Assembly (NCBI GenBank): GCA_019117445.1
Contig: DWZS01000003.1
Location: 1 to 64,000 of the forward strand
Direction of reading: 5' to 3'
Origin: Candidatus Limosilactobacillus excrementigallinarum
GTDB lineage: Bacteria; Bacillota; Bacilli; Lactobacillales; Lactobacillaceae
Length of the DNA stretch: 64,000 bases
The notes beneath the pieces are model-generated. The model did not search any database, was not told where the DNA came from, and was given only the letters and a program-made list of their open reading frames with translations. Positions 29,687 through 39,617 of this stretch are shown one piece after another. Both the position numbers and the translations under genes were made by a program. Each line of letters starts with the position of its first letter. Within the stretch, counting starts at the first letter, position 1.

Positions 29687-30913
29687 ATGGATGTTCAAAC
29701 GGTTCGCAAGGATTTTCCCATTTTAAATCAACGGGTCAATGGGGAACCATTAGTCTATTTTGATAATGCTGCTACTTCTCAAACACCATTGCCAGTTTTA
29801 GATGCGGTTCGCAATTACTATTTAACAGAAAACGCTAATGTCCATCGGGGTGTTCATACGTTGGCAGAGCGGGCCACAGAACACTATGAACGGGTCCGCC
29901 AAAAGGTGGCATGTTTCATTAATGCCGAAACAGCTGAAGACATTATTTTTACCAGATCAACGACAGAAAGTCTAAACGTGATTGCGCGTGGCTTCGGCGA
30001 TCAGGTTGTTGAAGCGGGCGATGAAATTGTCGTGACGGCAATGGAGCACCATAGCAATTTAGTACCGTGGCAAGAATTGGCGATGCGCACTGGGGCCAAG
30101 CTCAAGTTTATTGAACTAGACGCCAAACAGAAATTATCGCTTGAAAGTGCAGCTGAACAAATTACACCGCGGACGAAGATTGTAGCGGCGACGGCGGCTT
30201 CTAACGTGCTTGGTACAGTGACACCAATCTGTCAATTAGCAAAGTTAGCACACCAGGTCCAGGCTTTTATGGTGGTCGATGCAGCGCAGCTAGTTGGTCA
30301 TCAGCCGGTGGATGTTCAAAAGTGGGGTGCTGATTTCATTGCATTTTCTGGTCATAAGATGTTAGCTCCTACGGGCATTGGTGTCTTATACGGACGAAAT
30401 GATGTTCTGCAGATGATGCGCCCAGTGCAGTTTGGGGGCGAAATGATCGAAGATGTTACCCGCACAAAGACGACTTTTAAACGTTCACCATTGGGTTTTG
30501 AGGCTGGAACCCCCAATATTAGTGGAGTGGTCGGCCTTGGTGCGGCGATTGATTATTTGAAGCAAATTGGCTTTTCGGCAATTGCACAGCATGAACAGGA
30601 GTTAGTTGATTACCTTTTGCCTCGGCTTTGTGGAGTTACTGGTGTAACGTTATATGGACCACAAAATGAGCACACGGGCGTCTTTGCTTTCAATATCAGT
30701 GGGCTTCATCCACATGACGTTGCAACTGGATTGGATATGGAAGGGGTCGCTGTGCGGGCTGGCCATCATTGTGCACAGCCTTTGATGCAGACGCTCGGGG
30801 TAAACGCGACGGTTCGCGCGAGTGTTGCCTTTTACAATACAATTGATGAATGTCAGCGGTTCTTGGATGCCCTCGTGGCGGTAAGGGAGTTCTTTCAAAA
30901 TGGGATTAACTAA
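29687..30913 (+). CDS. sufS: Cysteine desulfurase, SufS type
   Basis: VYFDNAATSQTP, NVHRGVHTLAERAT, DFIAFSGHKMLAPTGIGVLYG (PLP Lys), RAGHHCAQPLM. Confidence 0.95.
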   Translation: MDVQTVRKDFPILNQRVNGEPLVYFDNAATSQTPLPVLDAVRNYYLTENANVHRGVHTLAERATEHYERVRQKVACFINAETAEDIIFTRSTTESLNVIARGFGDQVVEAGDEIVVTAMEHHSNLVPWQELAMRTGAKLKFIELDAKQKLSLESAAEQITPRTKIVAATAASNVLGTVTPICQLAKLAHQVQAFMVVDAAQLVGHQPVDVQKWGADFIAFSGHKMLAPTGIGVLYGRNDVLQMMRPVQFGGEMIEDVTRTKTTFKRSPLGFEAGTPNISGVVGLGAAIDYLKQIGFSAIAQHEQELVDYLLPRLCGVTGVTLYGPQNEHTGVFAFNISGLHPHDVATGLDMEGVAVRAGHHCAQPLMQTLGVNATVRASVAFYNTIDECQRFLDALVAVREFFQNGIN

Positions 30914-31346
30914 ATTAGGGTTTTTATACAAAACGTTGGTCTTAGAACATGCCAAGCAACCACACCATTATGCTCTTCACCTGCCAGAAGGGAGTCATCA
31001 AAAGACACTTCATAATCCAACGTGCGGGGATACGGTAAACGTGGCAGTGCAAATTCAAAACGGCCACTTACAAAAAGTCTGTTTTAATGGTCAAGGATGT
31101 ACGATTTCGCAAGCGGCTGCTAGTATGATGACGGATGAATTGACTGGACGAAGCGTGGACGAAGCGCAACAATTAATTCAAGCGTTTTTAGATTTATGCA
31201 TGGGAAAAGAAATTTCACCAACAATGCAAAGAAAATTGGGCGATGCCGCAGTGATGGGGACCGTCGCGGAATTTCCGGCGCGGATTAAGTGTGCGACTTT
31301 GTCGTGGCATGCGGTTCAAGAAATTTTAATGCAAAACGATTGTTAA
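30900..31346 (+). CDS. sufU: Fe-S assembly scaffold / sulfur-relay protein SufU
   Basis: NPTCGDTVNVAVQIQNG, FNGQGCTISQAAASMM, RIKCATLSWHA; overlaps sufS. Confidence 0.93.
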   Translation: MGLTKLGFLYKTLVLEHAKQPHHYALHLPEGSHQKTLHNPTCGDTVNVAVQIQNGHLQKVCFNGQGCTISQAAASMMTDELTGRSVDEAQQLIQAFLDLCMGKEISPTMQRKLGDAAVMGTVAEFPARIKCATLSWHAVQEILMQNDC

Positions 31347-31361
31347 TATATAAGTAATGAG

Positions 31362-31397
31362 GCCGAGAGTGTGGTAATCGCACTCTCGGCCTATTTT
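31362..31397. terminator. Bidirectional terminator
   Basis: aggccgagagtg...cactctcggcctatttta. Confidence 0.75.
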
Positions 31398-31399
31398 AC

Positions 31400-31921
31400 T
31401 TACTTATTCCAATGTTGATCTTTAAATTGTTCACGACCACCCGCTTCTTGGGCGGCATAAACGTCCGGATTTTTCTTGTAAAAGTCCTGATGGTAATCTT
31501 CAGCTAGATAAAATGGTTGTGCATCTTCAATTTGCGTGACGATTGGTTCATCAAACAGGCCACTGTCTTGAAGCTTTTGCTTAGATGCTTCCGCGATTTG
31601 ACGCTGCTGGTCGTCTTTAACAAAGATGACGGGTCGGTAGTTATCTCCCCGGTCTTGAAACTGACCGCTGGCATCGGTGGGATCAGTTTGGTGCCAATAA
31701 ATTTCTACCAATTCTTGGTAGGAAATTACCTGGGGATCAAAAGTAATTTTTACCGCTTCAGTATGACCAGTCGTGCCAGATTTAACCTGTTCATAAGTCG
31801 GGTTGGCGACGTGACCGCCAGTATAGCCGGATTCAACTTTTTCAATTCCTGGATGGGTATCGAATGGTTCGACCATGCACCAAAAACAACCACCAGCAAA
31901 AATTGCAGTATCTAAACTCAT
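31400..31921 (-). CDS. msrA: Peptide-methionine (S)-S-oxide reductase
   Basis: [40 protein letters not shown]. Confidence 0.96.
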   Translation of the reverse strand: MSLDTAIFAGGCFWCMVEPFDTHPGIEKVESGYTGGHVANPTYEQVKSGTTGHTEAVKITFDPQVISYQELVEIYWHQTDPTDASGQFQDRGDNYRPVIFVKDDQQRQIAEASKQKLQDSGLFDEPIVTQIEDAQPFYLAEDYHQDFYKKNPDVYAAQEAGGREQFKDQHWNK

Positions 31922-31934
31922 TGTTCATTCCTCC

Positions 31935-32780
31935 TTAATTTTTACCAAAGATTGGCCAAGCGGCAACTTCAGAACCCTTGTAGGTTTTTTCGATGGCTTG
32001 CTTAGTTTCCTCAGTTTGGTAAGCAGCGACAACTTTTTTGTAGACTTTGTTATTCTTGTTCTTTTCTTGAACCGCAATGATATTTACGTATGGCTTGGCC
32101 TGTTTGTTAACTGGTTCGAGGTAGATAGAATCCTTCTTTGGATTCAAATTAGCGGCTTCGGCGTAGTTCCCGTTAATGATTGAAGCATCAACGGAATTTA
32201 GTGCACGCGCGGCAGTTGCAGGATCAACTTCCTTAAATTTTAAATTTTTCGGGTTATCTGTAATATCGTTCAAGGATGGTTTAATTCCGGAACCCTTTTT
32301 AACTTTGATCAAACCAGCGGATTGCAAGACATTTAAACCACGGCCCAGCGTAGTCGGTTCGTTTGGAATCGCAATCGTAGCGCCGTTGGGAAGATCTTTG
32401 ATACTTTGAAATTTTTTGGAATAAACCCCCAGTGGTGAAATAACGGTGTTCCCGATGGAAGTGAGGTGGGCATTTTCCTTTTTGTTGTAGGAATCAAAGT
32501 AGTAACGGGTTAGGCAAGAGTGCATATCAATCTTACCTTCTTTTAGTGCCACGTCGGGTTGGACATAGTCATTAAAAGTGACGTACTGAATGGTAATGCC
32601 TTGCTTCTTTAATCGTTTACGGACGTTATTCCAAACTGGTTGTGAATCCGTACCGACTAATCCTAACCGAACCACTTTATTTTGCTGGGTAGTTCGGTGG
32701 TGAATAAAGCCAATGACGCCACCAATAACAATAATAGCGATAATGATTAATGTAATAATCCCAGAATGACGTTTTTTCAT
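31935..32780 (-). CDS. MetQ/NlpA-family substrate-binding protein with N-terminal TM anchor
   Basis: LGLVGTDSQPVWNNV...GATIAIPNEPTTLGRGLNVLQSAGLIKVK matches NlpA-family SBPs; no lipobox Cys in the N-terminus. Confidence 0.82.
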   Translation of the reverse strand: MKKRHSGIITLIIIAIIVIGGVIGFIHHRTTQQNKVVRLGLVGTDSQPVWNNVRKRLKKQGITIQYVTFNDYVQPDVALKEGKIDMHSCLTRYYFDSYNKKENAHLTSIGNTVISPLGVYSKKFQSIKDLPNGATIAIPNEPTTLGRGLNVLQSAGLIKVKKGSGIKPSLNDITDNPKNLKFKEVDPATAARALNSVDASIINGNYAEAANLNPKKDSIYLEPVNKQAKPYVNIIAVQEKNKNNKVYKKVVAAYQTEETKQAIEKTYKGSEVAAWPIFGKN

Positions 32781-32809
32781 AAGAATTCCTCCTTGATTAG
32801 AAAAGAAAA

Positions 32810-32848
32810 ACGTCCCAGAGAACAAGCTATGCTTATTCTCTGGGACGT
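32810..32848 (-). terminator. T-box leader terminator
   Basis: ACGTCCCAGAGAA/TTCTCTGGGACGT followed on the minus strand by TTTTTC. Confidence 0.85.
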
Positions 32849-33095
32849 CTGTAACGTGTTACCACCCTAATTCAGTATCTCAAGATACCCTCAGTCGGTT
32901 CATTATTTGTCACCAAATCAATCAGCTCAAACAGTAAACCGCAGCTCTGAATAACGGTTGCCACCCCGTAACCAACTTACTAATGCTCGTTAGTTAGATT
33001 TTCACAAGACCATCTTCATCAACCATTTCAGGATCGTTTTTCAGCAAGCCACGACTCTCTTTACCAGAAATTAGTGATTACTCATCTTTTCTAAT
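32849..33095 (-). ncRNA. T-box riboswitch leader
   Basis: Minus strand AGAGAGTCGTGGCTTGCTGAAA (stem I motif) and AGGGTGGTAACACGTT (T-box sequence, 32855-32868) preceding a terminator. Confidence 0.88.
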
Positions 33096-33151
33096 CATTT
33101 TTTAATTAAGTTGCCATTATCATAACGAAACGATTTACGTCTGTCAACCCT

Positions 33152-33658
33152 TTAGAGCGATTTTCCTAATTCATAGGCGACTTCTGGATAGAAGCGTAGG
33201 TGATCGGGTCCCGTCACCTTACCAGCCAGAACTTGACCGCCAAAACGCCAGCCAAGATCGTCAAAAATTTCTTTGAATTCTGATTTGATATTATCAAAGT
33301 TATCGGTTTCTGCGACCGCAATCAAGACAGCCGTCTTTTCTTTGTGTAGCTCTTTGGTCCAAAATTGCATATAGTCGATAACTGTTTTCATTTGTGCCGA
33401 CATTCCGAAAAAGTAGAGGGGCGTGGTAAAGACGATGGTATCAGCTTTAATCATTTGCTCTTTTAATTCGCTTAATCGTTGGTTGCTTAGCTGAAAATTT
33501 TGCTCGTGATCAACGTGTAGCATGGGCAAAGGATCGCTACCAGCATTAAATTGGATCACTTCATGTCCTGCTTCTTGCGCCCCAGCACTAAACCGATTGG
33601 TAATTGCCCGGACTGCCCCATCTTTGAGTGGGCTACCGTTAATAATTAACATGCGCAC
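33152..33658 (-). CDS. NAD(P)H-dependent FMN reductase / flavodoxin-like oxidoreductase
   Basis: MLIINGSPLKDGAVRAITNRF; ADTIVFTTPLYFFGMSAQMKTVIDY. Confidence 0.88.
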   Translation of the reverse strand: MRMLIINGSPLKDGAVRAITNRFSAGAQEAGHEVIQFNAGSDPLPMLHVDHEQNFQLSNQRLSELKEQMIKADTIVFTTPLYFFGMSAQMKTVIDYMQFWTKELHKEKTAVLIAVAETDNFDNIKSEFKEIFDDLGWRFGGQVLAGKVTGPDHLRFYPEVAYELGKSL

Positions 33659-33797
33659 CGTGAGTCCCTCCTTGATTTATACATTGCTAAACGTTCTAAC
33701 CTCTATCTTAGCACTTCTCAAACGTTTTTGTTGTCTTCTTTATCGTAAATTGTTATGATTAACAGTATTTGATTAAATTATACGGAGATGAAATTAG

Positions 33798-35348
33798 ATG
33801 GCCGTTTTAGATGTTTCGGGACTGACGATGAGTTTTGCAGATAAAAAACTGTATGAAAATGCCAGTTTTCAGCTCGAAAAGGGTGAACATATGGGAGTAG
33901 TTGGCCAAAACGGGGCTGGTAAATCAACCCTTATTAAGATTTTGATTGGGACTGAATTGCCGGTTGCGGGCCAGGTTAAGTGGCAGAAGAATACTAAAAT
34001 CGGCTATTTAGATCAATACGTTGATATCCCACACGGGATGACGTTAATTGAATTTCTCCATACCGCCTTTAGTCATTTATATAAGATAAATGACGAGATG
34101 AACCAACTGTATTCTGAATATGCCACATCGATGGATGATCAGCTATTAACTAAGGCGGGGCGTCTGCAAGAGAAGTTAGATGCTAATAATTTCTATGAAG
34201 TGGAAACTGAGATTGAACGCGTAATGTCTGGGCTAGGGCTGAATGAAATTGGTAAAGATCACGTCGTTTCAGAGATGAGTGGTGGTCAACGCTCCAAAAT
34301 TATTTTGGCCAAGATGTTATTGGAAAATCCCGATGTCATTTTGCTTGACGAACCGACAAACTATTTGGATACTGCCCATATTGAATGGTTGATTGACTAT
34401 TTAAATGACTTCACTGGCGCTGCGATGATTATTTCTCACGATTATGATTTTTTGGAACGAGTTACGAATTCAATTGTGGACGTGGCGTTTGGGAAAATTA
34501 CGAAGTACCGCGGCAGTTTCCAGCAGGCCATGCGGCAAAAGGAAGAACGTAAAGAGACGCAGCAACGGGAGTATGAGAAACAACAAGAAACGATTGAGAA
34601 GGCTGAACGTTTTATTCGAAAGAATAAAGCGGGTTCTAAATCAACGATGGCGAAGTCGCGGGAGAAAATGCTGGCGCGGATGGACCGGATTGATCCACCT
34701 TCAGACAATTTAAAAGCCACGTTTAAGTTCCCCTATGAAAATACAGGATCAGCCAACGCATTGCGGGTGTCTGAACTAGCGGTGGGCTATGGACGACCAT
34801 TGTTAAAGCCAGTTACGTTCTCCATGACAATGGGTGAGAAATTACTCTTGACTGGTTTTAATGGGGTCGGTAAGTCAACGCTGATCAAGTCAATTCTCGG
34901 CAAGATTCCATCTTTAGCAGGGGAAGCGACCTTCTCACCATCGGCGATTGTGAACTACTTTGATCAGGATCTGGAATGGGATGACCCGACACTAACGCCG
35001 CTCCAAACCATTCAGAATCTATTTCCGACCATGCTGCCGAAAACGATTCGTCAACGGTTAGCAGGGGCGGGAATTAACGCTGCTAACACCCAAAAACCGC
35101 TGCATTTGTTATCTGGTGGTGAGCAAACTAAGGTGAAATTAGCAATTCTTGAATTAACGCCCAGCAACTTTCTGGTCATGGATGAACCAACGAATCACCT
35201 TGATGATGAAACGAAGGAAGGATTAAAACGAGCATTACAACAATTCCCGGGGAACCTCATTCTGGTGAGTCACGAAGCGAGTTTTACAAATGGCTGGCTC
35301 GATAAAGTGTTAAATGTGGAAAAATTAAGTTTAAAAGAGCGGAAGTAG
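33798..35348 (+). CDS. ABC-F family ATP-binding protein (YbiT-like)
   Basis: Two Walker A (GQNGAGKST, GFNGVGKST), signatures (MSGGQRSK, LSGGEQTK), DEPTNYLD/DEPTNHLD, no TMD. Confidence 0.9.
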   Translation: MAVLDVSGLTMSFADKKLYENASFQLEKGEHMGVVGQNGAGKSTLIKILIGTELPVAGQVKWQKNTKIGYLDQYVDIPHGMTLIEFLHTAFSHLYKINDEMNQLYSEYATSMDDQLLTKAGRLQEKLDANNFYEVETEIERVMSGLGLNEIGKDHVVSEMSGGQRSKIILAKMLLENPDVILLDEPTNYLDTAHIEWLIDYLNDFTGAAMIISHDYDFLERVTNSIVDVAFGKITKYRGSFQQAMRQKEERKETQQREYEKQQETIEKAERFIRKNKAGSKSTMAKSREKMLARMDRIDPPSDNLKATFKFPYENTGSANALRVSELAVGYGRPLLKPVTFSMTMGEKLLLTGFNGVGKSTLIKSILGKIPSLAGEATFSPSAIVNYFDQDLEWDDPTLTPLQTIQNLFPTMLPKTIRQRLAGAGINAANTQKPLHLLSGGEQTKVKLAILELTPSNFLVMDEPTNHLDDETKEGLKRALQQFPGNLILVSHEASFTNGWLDKVLNVEKLSLKERK

Positions 35349-35388
35349 CTTCATTAGAAGGGCTTTGGCTCTTTTTTTGTAATTTATA

Positions 35389-35467
35389 TGTAAACGTTTT
35401 CTTAAAATGGTTGCAAATTGGTCAAAAGGTGTTAGGATAAGAATTGTAGTTAATGTAAACGTTTACA
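35389..35467 (+). promoter_or_regulatory. Two cre/LacI-type operators upstream of an MFS transporter
   Basis: TGTAAACGTTTTCT (35389-35402) and the perfect palindrome TGTAAACGTTTACA (35454-35467). Confidence 0.75.
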
Positions 35468-35567
35468 AGAGTTAGCTGTCTACAGAAAATAACCTTTGCA
35501 TTAGTTAGCAATTATTCATTTATTCGTGTAAAAGTTAGATTCTGCTGTCAATTAGGGGAGTGCAAAT

Positions 35568-36965
35568 ATGGATATGACACATAAGGGTAACCAACTACAC
35601 CAAGTCAAGCCCGTAAAGAAAGCACGGGTGGATCTCGATGCTGGGCTACCAGATCTACCAAAGCGCGTGATTTTTGCGATTACGTTTGGTTTCTTGGGAA
35701 TTAATATGGGATTCTCACTACAGAGTTCCCAGATGAGTCGGATTTTCCAATCAATTGGTGCTAATCCGAACACGTTAGGTTTCTTCTTCATTTTCCCACC
35801 GTTAATGGGAATGATTGTGCAACCATTAATTGGTAAGTACTCAGACCGGACCTGGAATCGGTTTGGTCGGCGGATGCCATACTTACTGTTTGGTGCGCCA
35901 ATTGCAGCACTAGTTTTGCTGATGCTGCCATTTTCTGGATCCTTCGGCTTCGGCTATGGTTCGCTGGCTGCGATGATCTTTGCGGCATTTGCTGTTTGCT
36001 TTATGGACCTGTTCAACAACATTTGTATGCAACCATTCCGGATGATTGTGGGTGACATGGTTAACAACAAGCAAAAGAATTTTGCCTGGTCATGGCAACA
36101 GATCTTCTTTAATACTGGTGGTATTTTAGCATCACTGTTACCATTCATCTTTACTGCATTCGGTATGCACAACACTGCTAAAAAAGGCGTGGTACCAAAC
36201 ACCGTTATTTGGGCATACATCGTTGCGGCGGCAGTTTTACTGATTACTAGTATGTGGACCGTCTTTAATGTTAAGGAATACGATCCAGCTACTTACGCTA
36301 AGTATCATGGGATTGATCCAGCTGCTAATAAGAAGTCAGTTTCGCTCTGGCACTTATTGAAGACGGCACCAAAGGCCTTTTACGAAATTTGTTTGGTTCA
36401 ATTCTTCAGTTGGGTCGGTGTAATGTACGTCTGGACTTATTCAACTGGAACCCTTGCAAAGAACGTTTGGGGAACCACAAACCCAACCAGTGCTGGCTTC
36501 CAATCAGCTGGTAACTGGTACGGTGTGCTGACGGCAATTTTGAGTGTTGCCGGAATTTGCTGGGGCTTTCTCTACTCCAAGTCCAAGGCCAATGCACGGA
36601 AACAATGGTACACGCTAGGTTTGACTCTCGGGGGAATTGGTTTAATCTTAGTATCATTAGCGCATAATCAAGCGTTGACGATTGTGGCCTTCATTCTCTT
36701 TGGGATTTCATACTTTACGATTCACACGATTCCATTTACCCTGTTAACTTCATCGTTAAATGGTGAAAATGAAGGTGCCTACATGGGATTGTTTAATATC
36801 GGAATTTGTTTACCACAAATTGCAGCTTCATTATTGAGCTTCGTGATCTTCCCAATGACGGGCAAGAGTCAACCAACAATGATGTTAATTGCGGGAATTT
36901 CCTTAATCATTGGTGCCATCGCGGTTCATCAAATTCATGAAGGGGTGGCCGCTGCTAAGGCATAA
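35568..36965 (+). CDS. MFS sugar transporter (SLC45/GPH-like)
   Basis: 12-TM; close in-window similarity to the 56787-58142 transporter (SLQSSQMSRIFQSIGA..., IGKYSDRTW). Confidence 0.85.
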   Translation: MDMTHKGNQLHQVKPVKKARVDLDAGLPDLPKRVIFAITFGFLGINMGFSLQSSQMSRIFQSIGANPNTLGFFFIFPPLMGMIVQPLIGKYSDRTWNRFGRRMPYLLFGAPIAALVLLMLPFSGSFGFGYGSLAAMIFAAFAVCFMDLFNNICMQPFRMIVGDMVNNKQKNFAWSWQQIFFNTGGILASLLPFIFTAFGMHNTAKKGVVPNTVIWAYIVAAAVLLITSMWTVFNVKEYDPATYAKYHGIDPAANKKSVSLWHLLKTAPKAFYEICLVQFFSWVGVMYVWTYSTGTLAKNVWGTTNPTSAGFQSAGNWYGVLTAILSVAGICWGFLYSKSKANARKQWYTLGLTLGGIGLILVSLAHNQALTIVAFILFGISYFTIHTIPFTLLTSSLNGENEGAYMGLFNIGICLPQIAASLLSFVIFPMTGKSQPTMMLIAGISLIIGAIAVHQIHEGVAAAKA

Positions 36966-37054
36966 GCGATAACTAAATTTAAAAAGTACGGAACAACTAG
37001 CTGTTGTTTCGTGCTTTTTGTATAATGAAGAAAAATAACAAAGGAATTGAGCAA

Positions 37055-38134
37055 ATGGCACAGCGACAAATAAAAGTTTTTTCACATAATGATTTAGACG
37101 GGTTTGGGGCGCCATTTTTACTAACGGCGGTTCAGGAATTAGTGTTCCCCGATGAACAGTTTGAGATTACCAATATTGGGGCTGGCAAGATTGATGAAGA
37201 ATTGGATTATTGGTTTGCCCATGCTGATTTAGGGGCTTACACTGATGTTTACATTATGGACATGACGCCCGAAAGTGAACACACTTTTCAGCAACTGAAC
37301 ACCAATTTTGCCAATCACTGGTTGGTGTTCGACCATCATGAAACGGCGGCGGCTTCCCGGCAGCAGTATTCTAATAACATGGTTACTTTTGATAATGGGC
37401 AGAACCAAAGTGCCACTAGTTTAGTCTGGAATTGGGTTCAGCAACAGGACAGGGCGGAGCGTTTGGCTCCAGAACGTCAAACGACCTTAGCGCAAATTGT
37501 GGAATTGATTCGGGCCTACGATACTTGGGATTGGCAAAATGATCCAACCTTAGCGAAGGAAGTTAAAACGGGGGCGGATGAATTGGACCAACTCTTTTGG
37601 TTTTATCCGTTAGATCACTCCGCAGAATTTATTCAAAAAGTGTATTTAGAAGGGTGGTCGCAATATCGTGAAGAAAACAAGCTCCTGATTCAAACGTTAA
37701 ATGATCGACGTCAGCACTATCTTCACCATCACTTGAAAGACGTTTTAATTGATGAATTAGGTGGTCATAAATGGGGCTTTGTATACGCTGACGATTACAA
37801 GTCTGAAATTGCGCATGAGTTATTAGAAGAGCATCCCGAAGTCGCAGCAGCAATGGTAATTAGCCCAACTAGTTTATCGTTGCGGAGTAATGGTCAGATT
37901 GATGTGGCCAAATTTGCAGAAAAATATTTCCGCGGCGGTGGCCACGCAGATGCTGCAGGTGGTCGAATTGATATTAATATGATTCAAGTTGGGGAACGTG
38001 CCGTGATTGAGCATGTTCAGAACCAAATTCAAGAAGCAGCAAAAGATCAAGCGGCAAATCAGGAAACGGTAGCAGATAATTTAGACCCAGCGGTGGCAGA
38101 AAAATTGGCCGCTTTGTTTGGCGATCAGAACTAA
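37055..38134 (+). CDS. DHH-family phosphoesterase
   Basis: FSHNDLDGFGAPFLL, LVFDHHETA, FRGGGHADAAGG. Confidence 0.9.
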   Translation: MAQRQIKVFSHNDLDGFGAPFLLTAVQELVFPDEQFEITNIGAGKIDEELDYWFAHADLGAYTDVYIMDMTPESEHTFQQLNTNFANHWLVFDHHETAAASRQQYSNNMVTFDNGQNQSATSLVWNWVQQQDRAERLAPERQTTLAQIVELIRAYDTWDWQNDPTLAKEVKTGADELDQLFWFYPLDHSAEFIQKVYLEGWSQYREENKLLIQTLNDRRQHYLHHHLKDVLIDELGGHKWGFVYADDYKSEIAHELLEEHPEVAAAMVISPTSLSLRSNGQIDVAKFAEKYFRGGGHADAAGGRIDINMIQVGERAVIEHVQNQIQEAAKDQAANQETVADNLDPAVAEKLAALFGDQN

Positions 38135-38166
38135 AAAAAATGGCTCCAATTTGGAGCCATTTTTTA
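38135..38166. terminator. Bidirectional terminator
   Basis: aaaaaatggctccaatttggagccatttttta. Confidence 0.8.
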
Positions 38167-39030
38167 TAATGATGATTTTTGGTAATTAGCGTGCAAAAAG
38201 CGGTCCATTGTAATTGGATCTTCACCAGTAAGGCGGTGGAAATCATTGCTAGTTGCGCTCATTAAACCGCGCCCACCAGCATCGTACATGGAAGCTAGTT
38301 CAGCACCGCCATCATTCTTATATATTCTTCCGAATTGTTCAACCGTCACTGGTCGATAGGAAATCGGCTGCCCAGTGACGTCGGTCATAATTTTGGCTAG
38401 CTCAATCATATTATAATTTTGCGGCATCGAGAGGAGATAACTTTGTCCATGATCTCGCATGGTTGGTTGCGCAGCTAGACTAGCAATTGCTTTAGCACTG
38501 TCGTTACGACTAATAAAGCTGAGTGGTTGGTCGCCAACTGGGTAGATAAGATGACCACGTTCGATTAATTCCGGTAAGTACGGCACCAGTGGATCTGCAT
38601 AGAGGGTGTTGCGGACATAAGTGTAGGCTAACCCACTTCCCGCGAGACGCCGGGGAACGTAAGCGTAGAATGGTGACATTTGAAATGGATTATTAGTTTG
38701 ATCGGCAAAGAAGCTAACGAAAATAAAACTTTCAATTCCATTGCGCTTGGCACCGGCCAACACATTTTCAAATTCCTGAACCCGTTTTACTAAGTCATAG
38801 GTGATACTTGGAATATATATAAGAACGTCGATATCAGTAAAACTTTGGTTAATTGTTGATGGATCGGTGTAATCCAAGTGGGTAACGGTCATACTGGAAC
38901 CATCGAAAAGGGAAGCCTTTTTCATGTTATGAACACCAACGCGAATGTCAGTTTCGTCAATATAATTTCGCAGGTGACGAACTACTTTTTGACCAAGATG
39001 GCCGCTAGCACCAGTAACTAAGTATTTCAT
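38164..39030 (-). CDS. NmrA/SDR-family NAD(P)-dependent oxidoreductase
   Basis: MKYLVTGASGHLGQKVVRHL nucleotide-binding motif. Confidence 0.9.
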   Translation of the reverse strand: MKYLVTGASGHLGQKVVRHLRNYIDETDIRVGVHNMKKASLFDGSSMTVTHLDYTDPSTINQSFTDIDVLIYIPSITYDLVKRVQEFENVLAGAKRNGIESFIFVSFFADQTNNPFQMSPFYAYVPRRLAGSGLAYTYVRNTLYADPLVPYLPELIERGHLIYPVGDQPLSFISRNDSAKAIASLAAQPTMRDHGQSYLLSMPQNYNMIELAKIMTDVTGQPISYRPVTVEQFGRIYKNDGGAELASMYDAGGRGLMSATSNDFHRLTGEDPITMDRFLHANYQKSSL

Positions 39031-39467
39031 TGTTGATTTTCCTCCCTTGTGTGAGCAACTAAAATGTCATTAATGATGTCTTCTAATGTGATGCGGGATA
39101 ACCGGCCGAATGCGGCGTTCTGCACTTCTTGATAAGTTTGTTCGAGAACTTTTTGAATATTACCGCCCACGATACATTCTGGATTGGTTGTGGGGTCGAC
39201 ACTAAAAAGCTGACGATCACCTTCCACTGCATAGTAAATATCCAGTAAAGAAATCGCGCTCGGCTGCTTAGCAAGATGGGGATTCGGTGAACCGTGGGTG
39301 GTCTGGATTAGACCGGCCTTTTGTAATGCCCCCATGATGCGACGAACCACGACCGGTGATGTCATGACACTTGCCGCGATATTTTCACTAGAAAGTTTAG
39401 TATCTTGATAGATATTTAAGTAGGCCAGGATGTGGATAGCATCACTAAATCGAGTTGAAACTTTCAT
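39027..39467 (-). CDS. Rrf2-family transcriptional regulator
   Basis: FSDAIHILAYLNIYQDTKLSSENIAASVMTSPVVVRRIMGALQKAGLI. Confidence 0.88.
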   Translation of the reverse strand: MKVSTRFSDAIHILAYLNIYQDTKLSSENIAASVMTSPVVVRRIMGALQKAGLIQTTHGSPNPHLAKQPSAISLLDIYYAVEGDRQLFSVDPTTNPECIVGGNIQKVLEQTYQEVQNAAFGRLSRITLEDIINDILVAHTREENQQ

Positions 39468-39518
39468 AAACTCACCTCAATCAAAAAATATGATTGACTA
39501 TAATATACCCTGATAATC

Positions 39519-39535
39519 GTAACTTTTCAAGTTAC
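39519..39535. promoter_or_regulatory. Putative operator of the Rrf2 regulator
   Basis: GTAACTTTTCAAGTTAC, perfect 7-3-7 inverted repeat upstream of the Rrf2 gene. Confidence 0.6.
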
Positions 39536-39617
39536 AAAATTAATCGTTGGTCTTGACACTTTAGAGTCTAAAGATATAATTGACGTAACTAAAATAATTA
39601 CGACTAGGAGGATTGAA

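Noticed and set aside
11766-31397. Shared CCGAGAGTG stem in terminators near 11770 and 31365 as a dispersed repeat family
   Set aside because: Similarity is confined to short GC-rich stems and only two copies are seen
33001-33060. Assigning a Met (ATG) or Ile (ATC) specifier in the T-box leader
   Set aside because: Several candidate triplets fit; needs a covariance model alignment
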